The notes under the pieces are model-generated. The model had not been told where the DNA came from. It worked only from the letters and a program-made list of their open reading frames with translations, and searched no databases. 50,449 nt of DNA, taken from the NCBI GenBank assembly GCA_964423925.1, contig CAYRGQ010000023.1:1-50449 (forward strand), given 5' to 3'. This document shows positions 42,990 to 50,449 of the stretch, piece by piece. Positions within the stretch are counted from its first letter, which is position 1. Each line of letters opens with the position of its first letter. Made by a program: the position numbers and the translations under genes. The stretch is from CAYRGQ01 sp964423925. GTDB taxonomy: Bacteria > Bacteroidota > Bacteroidia > Sphingobacteriales > Sphingobacteriaceae.

Positions 42990-44150
42990 ATGATACGATT
43001 TAAATCACAGATAGCGTTTGTTCTCGTCGCTTTAGCGTGGGTATCAACGGGCGTTGCGCAAGCGCAAACCGCGCCTCGGGATACCAGCGAGATTTTGATG
43101 ACGGAAGCTGAATTGGAATCCCTGCTTACGCGCATCGCAATGCGCAAAAAGCAACGTGTAGAAGCAGAACAACAACGGGCGCGGATCGCCCCGACGACTA
43201 GTACCGCATGGCAGGCTACGCCGACAGGCGCTGACATAGGCGGAGAAGCGGTGATCTTGCAAAGGCAGATCGACATGCTCAGCCGCCAGCTTACGCTACT
43301 GACCGCTAGTCTGCAGACGGGCCAAGCGGGCAGAGACGGTGGCCTAAGAACGTACGGCGCCCAAATTGCGGAAGCACAGCGCACCATAGACGCCCTCCAA
43401 CGCGCACTTGCGATACAAGCATACCAAACTGGCAGTCAGGCTCCCATCGTGATGCCGAGCGAAAATACGCCAGGTCTAGCAAGAACTAACGTCCCGCCCC
43501 TCGTCGTGCAAGCACCGTCACCATCTCTCGCCGGGAACACCCCAGCGTCTCCAAGTGCGACGATTATAGTGGCGGACACAGCATTGGAACGACGGCTCCA
43601 GGCGTCTAACCAGTTAAACTTCCAGCTTCAGGCGCAGATCGACCAGCTATACGAAAAATTACAAGGGCATCAGCGCGACACCCTTTCCGACTCGGCTACC
43701 GAAGCTACGCTACAGGCCGAGCTAAACGAGTTAGCGCTGGAAGTCGAAAAATTGCGGGAGCAGACACTCACGGCAGCGGCACAAACCGCCACCGTAGCGC
43801 CTGCTAGCGAATCGCTCAACCCCGCGATTGACCTATATAAGCATACCGTCTATTTTGCGAATAACACCGCTAACATTGCCACCGAAGATATCCGGGCCTT
43901 ACGGGAACTCTATGAACAACTCCGCACGATGCCCGGAGCAATAAAGGTCCTTCTTCGTGGCTACGCAAGCACGACCGGTAATCCGCAATATAACGTACGG
44001 CTGTCGGCCAAGCGTGCAGAGGCCGTGAAGAACACGCTTATCCAGTTGGGAATGGACCCAGCGAATATCATCACCCTGCACCACGGCCCGGACGACACCA
44101 AACGGGAAGACTTAGCCCGCCGAGTTGAGGTGACCCTCGCGGCTCCATAG
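42990..44150 (+). CDS. OmpA-domain periplasmic protein with long coiled-coil region
   Basis: 386 residues with a signal peptide (1-26, ending VAQAQ). Residues about 30-265 alternate helical coiled-coil stretches (EAELESLLTRIAMRKKQRVE; TLQAELNELALEVEKLREQT) with low-complexity Pro/Ser/Thr linkers. Residues about 275-386 are an OmpA C-terminal peptidoglycan-binding domain: VYFANNTANIATEDIRALRE, then GYASTTGNPQYNVRLSAKRA and VEVTLAAP. The usual GHTDxxG Asp that contacts diaminopimelate is Ser here (GYASTTG), while the Arg of LSAKRA is kept. It has no barrel; the barrel partner is encoded just upstream, 9 nt away, so the pair looks like a split OmpA (inference). Confidence 0.85.
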   Translation: MIRFKSQIAFVLVALAWVSTGVAQAQTAPRDTSEILMTEAELESLLTRIAMRKKQRVEAEQQRARIAPTTSTAWQATPTGADIGGEAVILQRQIDMLSRQLTLLTASLQTGQAGRDGGLRTYGAQIAEAQRTIDALQRALAIQAYQTGSQAPIVMPSENTPGLARTNVPPLVVQAPSPSLAGNTPASPSATIIVADTALERRLQASNQLNFQLQAQIDQLYEKLQGHQRDTLSDSATEATLQAELNELALEVEKLREQTLTAAAQTATVAPASESLNPAIDLYKHTVYFANNTANIATEDIRALRELYEQLRTMPGAIKVLLRGYASTTGNPQYNVRLSAKRAEAVKNTLIQLGMDPANIITLHHGPDDTKREDLARRVEVTLAAP

Positions 44151-44201
44151 CCTAGGTGTGCGCCGCGGACGGGAATAGTCAAGCAACTTTAGGATGACTG
44201 T

Positions 44202-46241
44202 TCAATCCATGGAGGAGACCCAGATACTGTCCATCCCATACGATGTGGGCTGGCGAGAGGCGTGGATTTCCAATAGTCCCCCCTCGGCAAGCTCTTCCTT
44301 ACGCAACCACACGCGGCCGAGGTCCTTGCCATTGAGCGTCACACGCGCGATATAATGATTTTCGTATGCAAAATCACGTGTGCGGATGGTCAACGGCTTT
44401 CCTCCATTATCCAGCTTGATTTCTGGGAAAAGCGGCACATTGAGGTAATAAATAGGCTCCCCGATCAGCGGTTGGTGTAAGCCCAAGGCTGTTAGCACAA
44501 ACCAAGCGGACATGGCGCCGGCATCGTCGTCCATCGTACGAATTAACGCTTTAGGCTCGTTTTTGTATATCCTGTCGATGTGCGCGCCGATGCCGCGACT
44601 GTTGTCATTGAAGTAAAATTGAATCACCGTATCGAGCGCCAATTCGTGTACCAGCGACTGGTAGCGCCACGGTTTGGCGGTTGCATAGTACATCGTGGGC
44701 GACTGCAGGTCAGGCTCGTTGGCTCGGTTGAAATAATGGTTGTCGAAGAAGTCATCTACCTGCTCGGTGAAAGCGTCCTTGCCGCCTGCTAGCCTAACCA
44801 AGCCCTGCACGTCAAACGGCACGTTCCACCTGTATTGGCGGATGGTGCCCTGATACATCCCTCGCGCAGACATACGGTCTACATCGCTGCGGGTTAAATC
44901 CTTGAATTCCTTTTCCCAAACGCTCGTATATGAGCGGGCGCGCGCTAAATAGTGCGCGGCCTCGCCTCCGTCAAAAAGCTGGCTCATCACCCACATATCG
45001 TACGACGCCTCCAGATACTTGTCCGGCCTTGAAAAATCGAATCTCGCCGTATCGCGAATCAGCGAGTCACGTATCGCGTGAAACTGAATGTCATAGCCTT
45101 TCCGCTGGGCATCCAGCAGGACAACTGCAGCATGCTCCGTGCGCACGGTGTTGGCAGGTTCATAAGGACCAGCAAAATCGTATTTTCCATACCGGTAGAG
45201 ATCGCTGATGGAGAGTACCATGTCCTTGTATACCTCAGGATAAGCCAAATCAATTAATGGCAGCTGCGTCTTGTAATTATCCCAAATCGCCCACCCATGA
45301 TAGCGCTTCCCCTGTGCGGCGTGTATCTCACCGTCCGTGCCGCGATAATGACCGTCCGGTTCGGATGTGAGAAAGGGCGATTGGAGCGTGCGGTACAACA
45401 ACGAATAAAACAACCCCTTACGTGCCTCGTCGCCTTCCACCGATACCTTTGACAAATACGCTTCCCACGTTTGGCGCGACTTGCTCTTCACCTCATCGTA
45501 ACCCATATGTTCATTTTCCGCCAGGCGCGCTTGCGCATAACGCGTTTCCACTGCGGAAAACGCAATGCGTAGCGTGACCTTATCGGGCGAACTGTCCATG
45601 AAAGCCGTGAGGACCTGTCCGTCGGGTTCCCAGCGCACGGCTTCGGATAGGCGAATTGCATAGTATATGGTATAGATGCCGGCATGGCAGGTCGTTTTGG
45701 AGCGTACCTTGCCGACGATCGTTTCGCCGTCGAGTACGTATTCGTTGTCGACGAAGGCATTGTTGAAGGAATGCGCAAAATCAAATACGAGACCTTTGGG
45801 TCCTGCCGGGAATTGATACTCGTGTACTCCGTAATCGCCGTCAACCGCTACATTTGCCTGTATGCCTTCGCTTAGCCCAATTTCGTAAAACCCAGGGCCT
45901 GCGGATTCCGTGCGTTTCGTCAACCGGCCACCAGGATCCGACTCCCCGACAAAGGGCCGCACCAGCAACAGGCCACCCGCACCCTGGCATCCTACGCCTT
46001 CCATCCGATTATGCGTAAATCCCAATATATCCTTAGCCAGAAATTCGTACCCAGTATGGGTTGACGGATAAGTGTGGGGCAAAATGCTCAACTGGCGGAA
46101 GGGCGACGACGCAGCTGGGGAAACCTGTCCGTGATCGCCGGAAGAACCCAAAAACACGTTTACATAATCCACTTGGCCTAGGGTTAGGCTTGGTGTCCCT
46201 AACCCGATAAAAAATAGGATAACGGTAAAAAACCTGTACAT
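44202..46241 (-). CDS. GH92-family alpha-1,2-mannosidase-like enzyme
   Basis: Predicted calcium-dependent exo-mannosidase acting on N-glycan or mannan in periplasm or at the surface. The 679-residue product has a signal peptide (1-22), the GH92 N-terminal motif VDYVNVFLGSSGDHGQVSPA, the segment YEFLAKDILGFTHNRMEGVG, the helical-domain YHGWAIWDNYKTQLPLIDLA and the DDDAGAMSAWFVLTALGL that corresponds to the GNEDCGQMSAW of typical members. The match is clear but divergent: family members usually have HLSGTG and NEDCG, and are about 750 residues. The ATG at 46241 starts the signal peptide; a 29-codon upstream extension has no support. Promoter box TATATTTG upstream. It is far from the sus unit. 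Confidence 0.8.
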   Translation of the reverse strand: MYRFFTVILFFIGLGTPSLTLGQVDYVNVFLGSSGDHGQVSPAASSPFRQLSILPHTYPSTHTGYEFLAKDILGFTHNRMEGVGCQGAGGLLLVRPFVGESDPGGRLTKRTESAGPGFYEIGLSEGIQANVAVDGDYGVHEYQFPAGPKGLVFDFAHSFNNAFVDNEYVLDGETIVGKVRSKTTCHAGIYTIYYAIRLSEAVRWEPDGQVLTAFMDSSPDKVTLRIAFSAVETRYAQARLAENEHMGYDEVKSKSRQTWEAYLSKVSVEGDEARKGLFYSLLYRTLQSPFLTSEPDGHYRGTDGEIHAAQGKRYHGWAIWDNYKTQLPLIDLAYPEVYKDMVLSISDLYRYGKYDFAGPYEPANTVRTEHAAVVLLDAQRKGYDIQFHAIRDSLIRDTARFDFSRPDKYLEASYDMWVMSQLFDGGEAAHYLARARSYTSVWEKEFKDLTRSDVDRMSARGMYQGTIRQYRWNVPFDVQGLVRLAGGKDAFTEQVDDFFDNHYFNRANEPDLQSPTMYYATAKPWRYQSLVHELALDTVIQFYFNDNSRGIGAHIDRIYKNEPKALIRTMDDDAGAMSAWFVLTALGLHQPLIGEPIYYLNVPLFPEIKLDNGGKPLTIRTRDFAYENHYIARVTLNGKDLGRVWLRKEELAEGGLLEIHASRQPTSYGMDSIWVSSMD

Positions 46242-46269
46242 GGTAATCAATTTGCTTTGTGATATTGCC

Positions 46270-46277
46270 CAAATATA
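46270..46277 (-). promoter_or_regulatory. -7 promoter box of the GH92 gene
   Basis: TATATTTG on the minus strand, exact consensus, 28 nt before the ATG; a TTTG lies 22 nt upstream of it (spacing 3 nt longer than ideal). Confidence 0.6.
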
Positions 46278-46402
46278 TTGATTCCAATCCCGTTTTGGGC
46301 AAACATTCGCCAGCGGGTTACGGGACAAGAACGATTTTTGGGTTGCTCGATATATAGGAATTATTCGGTATTGTTTTTTCTAAAATATGCTGATTATTTG
46401 TG

Positions 46403-46410
46403 TACCTTCA
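46403..46410 (+). promoter_or_regulatory. Possible -7 box of the first transglutaminase-like gene
   Basis: TACCTTCA, 21 nt before the ATG at 46432; deviates from TAnnTTTG at the last two bases, like the box before the CPBP gene. Confidence 0.4.
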
Positions 46411-46431
46411 CAAAGACCAACCAATTAAACC

Positions 46432-48414
46432 ATGCGCAATACCATTATTTTGGTGTTCGCTTCATTCGTTGTATCACAATGGACCGTACACGCCCAACCG
46501 GTGGATTTCCCGAAAATATCACCCAATGACTTCAACACCACAGCGTCGGCCGTCATCGACTCCAACACCCATGCTGTCGTACTATGGGAAAAAGGCCACA
46601 GTGAAATCGTCGTGCACGAAGAAGTGCGTGGCCTCCGCGTCATCCATCGCTATGGCGTACGTATAAAAATACTCGACAAAGAGGGGTTCAAAAATGCCAA
46701 CTATACCATCCCACTGCGAAAAATCGGACCGCATTTTGAATTTGCACACCAGGTTGAAGGTTACACGCACACCTATGACTCCCAAATACAGACCGTAGCC
46801 ATGGGTAGGGACGCGGTTTTCAACGAGGAACTTAACGAATACATGAACCTCGTCCGCTTTACCCTGCCGAACATATCCGAGGGAGTAATCGTCGATATTT
46901 TCTATGAAATTGTGTCGCCGGATATTTTTAATTTCAGGAAATGGCATTATCAGACCGACATCCCCAAAGTACATAGCGAATACACCGCCATCATCCCGGC
47001 CCTTTTCGAATATAACGTCACGCTAAAGGGCGGTCGGACACTGGACGATGTCAACACCTCACTACTCAGGGAACACTTCCTGGCCGGGGGCCGCCGCTAC
47101 GATTGCTCCAAACTGGTCTACACCATGACCGACATCCCTGCTTTTCGCGAGGAAATGTACATGTTGGCCCCGGTCAATTACATGGCTGCCATCAATTTCG
47201 AACTTATCCAATACCACCTCCCGACCGGCGGCAAGGAGGTATTTACCAAGGAGTGGAAGAACGTAGATCGTGAGTTGCTGGGCGACAAGTCCTTTGGCAA
47301 ACAACTCGAGCGAACCCGTGATTTCGAATCGGTGCTGAACACGATCGAGCCTTCGGACTCCGATCTGACCAAAGCCAAAAAGGCCTTCGCCTACGTACAG
47401 AACCAAATCCGTTGGAATAAAACTTACGGCAAATACGCCCAACATGGCGTTAAGGAAGCATTGATTCAACGCCATGGAAACATTGGCGATATCAACCTCA
47501 CATTGATCGCCTGCTTGCGCGTTGTCGGTCTAGACGCCTATCCCGTCGTGCTGTCGACTCGGGAAAACGGGTTACCCAACTCACTCCACCCCGTCCTTTC
47601 CGACTTCAATTACGTGGTGGCCCACGTCAACGTAGCGGGACAGGATTACTTTCTGGATGCCTCGGAACAGAACCTACCCTTCGGCCTATTGCCTCTACGC
47701 TGTATAAATGGCAATGGCCGGATCATCTACTCGAAAAAGGCCTCCGAGTGGATTACCCTGGAAAACCATATCGAATCCCAAACCAGCTACACGATATCCG
47801 GGAGCTTGGACAGCGTAGGTCAATTTACGGGCATGCTGACTGTCTCGCACCGAGGCTTAAACGCCCTAAATCAGCGAAACCATATTCGAAGTTTTCCGAC
47901 AATCGATGAATACATCGAAGACCGGATGGACCGTGTGACTGCGATTCGGATACAGGACGGGCAAGTCCATTCGCTAGACAGCTTGGAACAACCATTGCGA
48001 GAGCGGTACGAGATTCAAATGGATTTTTCAGCGCAACTGCAAAACGGGAAGTTCAACCTCAACCCTGTATTCATCAACCGAACGACGACGAATCCGTTCA
48101 ATCTCGAAGAGCGAAATTATCATGTCGACTTGGGTTCGCGCATGCGAGAAACGCTGACGGTGGCGATCCGGCTACCAGAAGGCTATACGCTCCAAAACAG
48201 GCCTCCAAACGTATCCTTCGTTCTGCCAGAAAAAAGCGCAATTTACAGCTACGAAGCGAATTATGACTTGAATTTATTGCAAATGCGCCAAACTATGGCG
48301 CTGAATAAACCGATTTATGAAGTAGATGAGTATTATCATCTGAAAGAATTCTTTTCGCGTATTATCCAGCACCAAATGGTCGATTTTGTATTCGACGAAG
48401 CCCATGAATTATAA
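46432..48414 (+). CDS. DUF3857/transglutaminase-like exported protein lacking catalytic Cys and His
   Basis: 660 residues with a signal peptide (1-22). DUF3857 beta-sandwich (about 60-240; RVIHRYGVRIKILDKEG, VIVDIFYEIVSP) is followed by a transglutaminase-like core (about 310-430) and a C-terminal DUF2569/beta domain. Aligned with the next protein, the catalytic Cys is Ile351 (in GNIGDINL), the His is Tyr394 (DFNYVVAHV) and only Asp409 (YFLDASEQ) remains. The following FGLLPLRCINGNGRII matches the family. It is therefore likely a binding or scaffold protein rather than a protease or transglutaminase. The next gene overlaps its end by 11 nt, so they are co-translated. Role unknown. Confidence 0.85.
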   Translation: MRNTIILVFASFVVSQWTVHAQPVDFPKISPNDFNTTASAVIDSNTHAVVLWEKGHSEIVVHEEVRGLRVIHRYGVRIKILDKEGFKNANYTIPLRKIGPHFEFAHQVEGYTHTYDSQIQTVAMGRDAVFNEELNEYMNLVRFTLPNISEGVIVDIFYEIVSPDIFNFRKWHYQTDIPKVHSEYTAIIPALFEYNVTLKGGRTLDDVNTSLLREHFLAGGRRYDCSKLVYTMTDIPAFREEMYMLAPVNYMAAINFELIQYHLPTGGKEVFTKEWKNVDRELLGDKSFGKQLERTRDFESVLNTIEPSDSDLTKAKKAFAYVQNQIRWNKTYGKYAQHGVKEALIQRHGNIGDINLTLIACLRVVGLDAYPVVLSTRENGLPNSLHPVLSDFNYVVAHVNVAGQDYFLDASEQNLPFGLLPLRCINGNGRIIYSKKASEWITLENHIESQTSYTISGSLDSVGQFTGMLTVSHRGLNALNQRNHIRSFPTIDEYIEDRMDRVTAIRIQDGQVHSLDSLEQPLRERYEIQMDFSAQLQNGKFNLNPVFINRTTTNPFNLEERNYHVDLGSRMRETLTVAIRLPEGYTLQNRPPNVSFVLPEKSAIYSYEANYDLNLLQMRQTMALNKPIYEVDEYYHLKEFFSRIIQHQMVDFVFDEAHEL

Positions 48415-50356
48415 AATCTTAACCCTCCTTTTTTGGTTGCTCGCGGGGGTAGGTACAGCCTCTAGCCAGAACCGCGCCGCTGGGGCAATCGCGCCCAAAC
48501 TGCTGGAACGAGCCAACGCAACGGTACGCGACGAGTCCATCCGTGTCGACTTGCAAAGCCTAACGAATATGTCGGTCCGTATATCACGAACCGTAACCGT
48601 ACACAACCGGAACGGGGACGAGCATGGGGCTATCAGCGTATATTATGACAAGTCTAGGAAAATCCAACGGATCAATGGCGAAATAATGGACGAGCATGGA
48701 CAAACGGTGGGGAAATTTTCGATGCGCGACTTTCAAGACAGCAGCGCTTCGGGGGCCAGCAACCTGTATGATGATTCGCGGGTAAAACGCTACCAACCCG
48801 TTGTCCACCACTATCCTTACACCATCAGCTACGAAATCGAAATCCGCGACAAACAAAGCCTACTCGTTCCTCATTGGGCGCCCGACTACCGGTATGATAT
48901 ATCGGTCGAGCGTAGCAGCTATACCATCACGGTGCCTAGCGCCCAGCACCTCCGTATACATGAGAAGAACTATGGCGGCGACCGCACCGAAACCGAAGAT
49001 GCCAAAACCAAAAGCTACACTTGGGCACTATCTGACAGAGCAGCCCAACGGTCAGAGCCCTTAAGCCCGCCGCGAGACAACGAAGCCACCGTCGTGCGGG
49101 TGGTGCCCGAGAGTTTCCAATACTATAAAAAGAAAGGCCGCATCGCCAATTGGCAGGACTATGGAAAATGGATGTATGACGAACTTCTCGCCGACAAAAA
49201 AGACTTACCAGCGAGTGCCCTGGCCCATGCCCGAGCGCTGACCGCCGATGCCAGCACGCCCCGCGAAAAGGCCGAAATCCTCTACAGATACCTGCAGCAA
49301 AAAACCAGATACATCAGCATACAAATCGGCATCGGCGATCTTGAGCCGTTTCCCGCATCCGCTGTCGAGCAACTGGGTTATGGCGATTGCAAAGCGCTCG
49401 TTATCTATATGCAAAACTTGCTGGAGGCGGTGGGAATTCCGTCTTACTATTGCATTGTCGAGGCAGGCCCCATCAAGCGCGATATCACGGCCGAGTTTGC
49501 CAACATCTCCGACGGCAATCATGTGATTCTATGCATTCCGTTCGAGAATGACACGACGTGGCTGGAGTGTACCAGCCAGCTGTTGCCTTTCGGGTATTTG
49601 GGCGATTTTACCGACGACCGAACGGTGGTCGCTTGTACGCCTGCAGGTGGGAAATTATTGCGTACGCCTCGATTTGACCATGCAGAGAGCCTACAATATC
49701 GAGAGGCCCATTTGCGAATCGAAGCCGACGGATCCGTGACTGGCTCGATGGAAACCTTGTTTAAAGGCAATCAGCTAGACAACCATTACAGCAATGCCTA
49801 CCAAAGCCGACAAGAACAAAACCGAAATCTCATGCGCTGGTATAATGTCAATGGAATCAGCTTTGACGCCATTGGCTATAAAACGACGAACGGAGATACA
49901 CTCGGCGTAAACGAATCGTTGGAACTAACCATTCGCGACTATGTAGTCCATGCCGATGGCTTTGCCATATTGCGTCCCAATATATTTAACACCACCGACG
50001 CGATTCCCGCAACCCGAAACCGTGTGAAGGAGGTGTATATAAACAGGGGATTTACCGACGTCGATGTTCTGCACTTTGCACTCCCCGAAGGATACAGCAA
50101 AAACCTCCCACCCATCTCACATACCGTGGAGACACCGATGGCGACGTATGAATTACAGATTACGGTTGAAAATGGCGTGTTGACGAGCCGACGTATGTTG
50201 CAGTTGCGTGAAGGCCGGTATCCGCCGGACAGCTATCAGGCGCTGCATGACGCCATGGCTACCATACGCGCAAATGACTTGGTTAGGATTAATATTCCCA
50301 CGGAAGCGAAGGCCATGCCTGCAGCGGGGGACTACAAGCAAGAAGGTATCGAGTAG
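48404..50356 (+). CDS. DUF3857/transglutaminase-like exported protein with intact Cys-His
   Basis: 650 residues with a signal peptide (1-22, ending GTASSQ). DUF3857 domain (about 45-215) precedes a transglutaminase-like core with Cys329 (GYGDCKALV), His373 (DGNHVILCI) and Glu388 (WLECTSQLLPFG) in the positions of the Cys-His-Asp triad. The acid is Glu rather than Asp, as in several relatives. A C-terminal beta domain follows. Expected to act as a periplasmic cysteine peptidase-like enzyme, substrate unknown. The ATG at 48404 lies inside the end of the preceding gene (11-nt overlap), which implies coupled translation. It ends about 95 nt before the window edge. Confidence 0.88.
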   Translation: MNYKILTLLFWLLAGVGTASSQNRAAGAIAPKLLERANATVRDESIRVDLQSLTNMSVRISRTVTVHNRNGDEHGAISVYYDKSRKIQRINGEIMDEHGQTVGKFSMRDFQDSSASGASNLYDDSRVKRYQPVVHHYPYTISYEIEIRDKQSLLVPHWAPDYRYDISVERSSYTITVPSAQHLRIHEKNYGGDRTETEDAKTKSYTWALSDRAAQRSEPLSPPRDNEATVVRVVPESFQYYKKKGRIANWQDYGKWMYDELLADKKDLPASALAHARALTADASTPREKAEILYRYLQQKTRYISIQIGIGDLEPFPASAVEQLGYGDCKALVIYMQNLLEAVGIPSYYCIVEAGPIKRDITAEFANISDGNHVILCIPFENDTTWLECTSQLLPFGYLGDFTDDRTVVACTPAGGKLLRTPRFDHAESLQYREAHLRIEADGSVTGSMETLFKGNQLDNHYSNAYQSRQEQNRNLMRWYNVNGISFDAIGYKTTNGDTLGVNESLELTIRDYVVHADGFAILRPNIFNTTDAIPATRNRVKEVYINRGFTDVDVLHFALPEGYSKNLPPISHTVETPMATYELQITVENGVLTSRRMLQLREGRYPPDSYQALHDAMATIRANDLVRINIPTEAKAMPAAGDYKQEGIE

Positions 50357-50371
50357 TGTACTATACACTAC
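50353..50371 (+). terminator. Hairpin overlapping the stop codon of the last gene
   Basis: An 8-bp perfect stem GTAGTGTA (50353-50360) / TACACTAC (50364-50371) with a 3-nt loop; it begins in the last codon and contains the stop TAG. No T run follows. Confidence 0.4.
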
Positions 50372-50390
50372 TGTCTACCGACCAGAAACA

Positions 50391-50425
50391 GCAAAGCCCT
50401 TGACTGTTTCCAGCAAGGGCTCTGC
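50391..50425 (+). terminator. Probable terminator hairpin at the window end
   Basis: A 12-bp stem GCAAAGCCCTTG (50391-50402) / CAAGGGCTCTGC (50414-50425) with one mismatch and an 11-nt loop. The T tract is missing (GTATAAAAT follows), so it may act only weakly or as an mRNA end stabiliser. Confidence 0.5.
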
Positions 50426-50449
50426 GTATAAAATCCGGCACCGACCTAC

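Noticed and set aside
1..50449. tRNA, rRNA, tmRNA, CRISPR, insertion sequence, integrase or att site
   Set aside because: Intergenic regions were read for T-loop sequences, regular repeats with spacers, transposase motifs and terminal inverted repeats; none was found by eye. A covariance-model scan could still find a divergent small RNA.

Overview
The window is a chromosomal stretch of a Bacteroidota bacterium, most likely of the Sphingobacteriales. The evidence is a SusC/SusD pair, a complete gldK-gldL-gldM-gldN cluster (type IX secretion/gliding), a futalosine-pathway gene for menaquinone, weak Shine-Dalgarno sequences, and many promoters with the phylum-specific -7 element TAnnTTTG. Base composition is near 50% GC, which is high for this group; a Parapedobacter-like organism would fit, but the genus is a guess. 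I saw no IS element, phage gene, CRISPR array, rRNA or tRNA.

Layout. 1-1358: end of a Gfo/Idh/MocA oxidoreductase, terminator, miaA. 1825-7842: a SusC receptor, a SusD lipoprotein and a DUF1735 + F5/8C lipoprotein, a glycan uptake unit with no enzyme or regulator beside it. 8261-14108 (minus): an FIH-like cupin hydroxylase downstream of gldKLMN. 14685-16229: an ALDH7-type aminoadipate-semialdehyde dehydrogenase. 16334-18361 (minus): groES-groEL. 18621-23737 (minus): miaB, a receiver-less sigma-54 activator, an LptE-like lipoprotein, an acidic TPR protein, secG. 24047-26653 (minus): RprX/RprY-type two-component pair. 26886-28082 (minus): double retropepsin-like aspartyl protease with PDZ. 28235-30201: CPBP protease, DUF2007, cdsA. 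30198-31097 (minus): EamA exporter. 31210-31998: YkuD-like L,D-transpeptidase-family protein. 31995-37136 (minus): rmuC, panD, panC, kbl, pdhB. 37248-40078 (minus): O-methyltransferase, two tandem glucosaminidase-LysM proteins, mqnB. 40740-44150: a very large multi-barrel outer-membrane protein with an OmpA-domain partner. 44202-46241 (minus): GH92 mannosidase-like enzyme. 46432-50356: two tandem DUF3857/transglutaminase-like exported proteins.

The theme is the cell envelope: glycan import, T9SS, LPS assembly (LptE), Sec translocation (SecG), phospholipid precursor synthesis (CdsA), peptidoglycan remodelling (GH73, YkuD), outer-membrane anchoring (OmpA domain) and envelope-sensing regulators. 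Housekeeping genes are interspersed: tRNA ms2i6A synthesis (miaA, miaB), chaperonins, pantothenate, pyruvate dehydrogenase and menaquinone.

The most striking observations are: (1) nine TAnnTTTG promoter boxes within 33 nt of start codons, five of them leaving only 4-6 nt before the start, which predicts leaderless or almost leaderless mRNAs; (2) a 746-residue protein that seems to carry two tandem OmpA-like beta-barrels, a coiled-coil linker and a third barrel, coupled to a separate OmpA-domain protein; (3) a pair of transglutaminase-like proteins of which one has lost the catalytic Cys and His; (4) an FIH-like hydroxylase with all iron and 2-oxoglutarate ligands, next to the T9SS genes. No completely unknown multi-gene system was identified with confidence.
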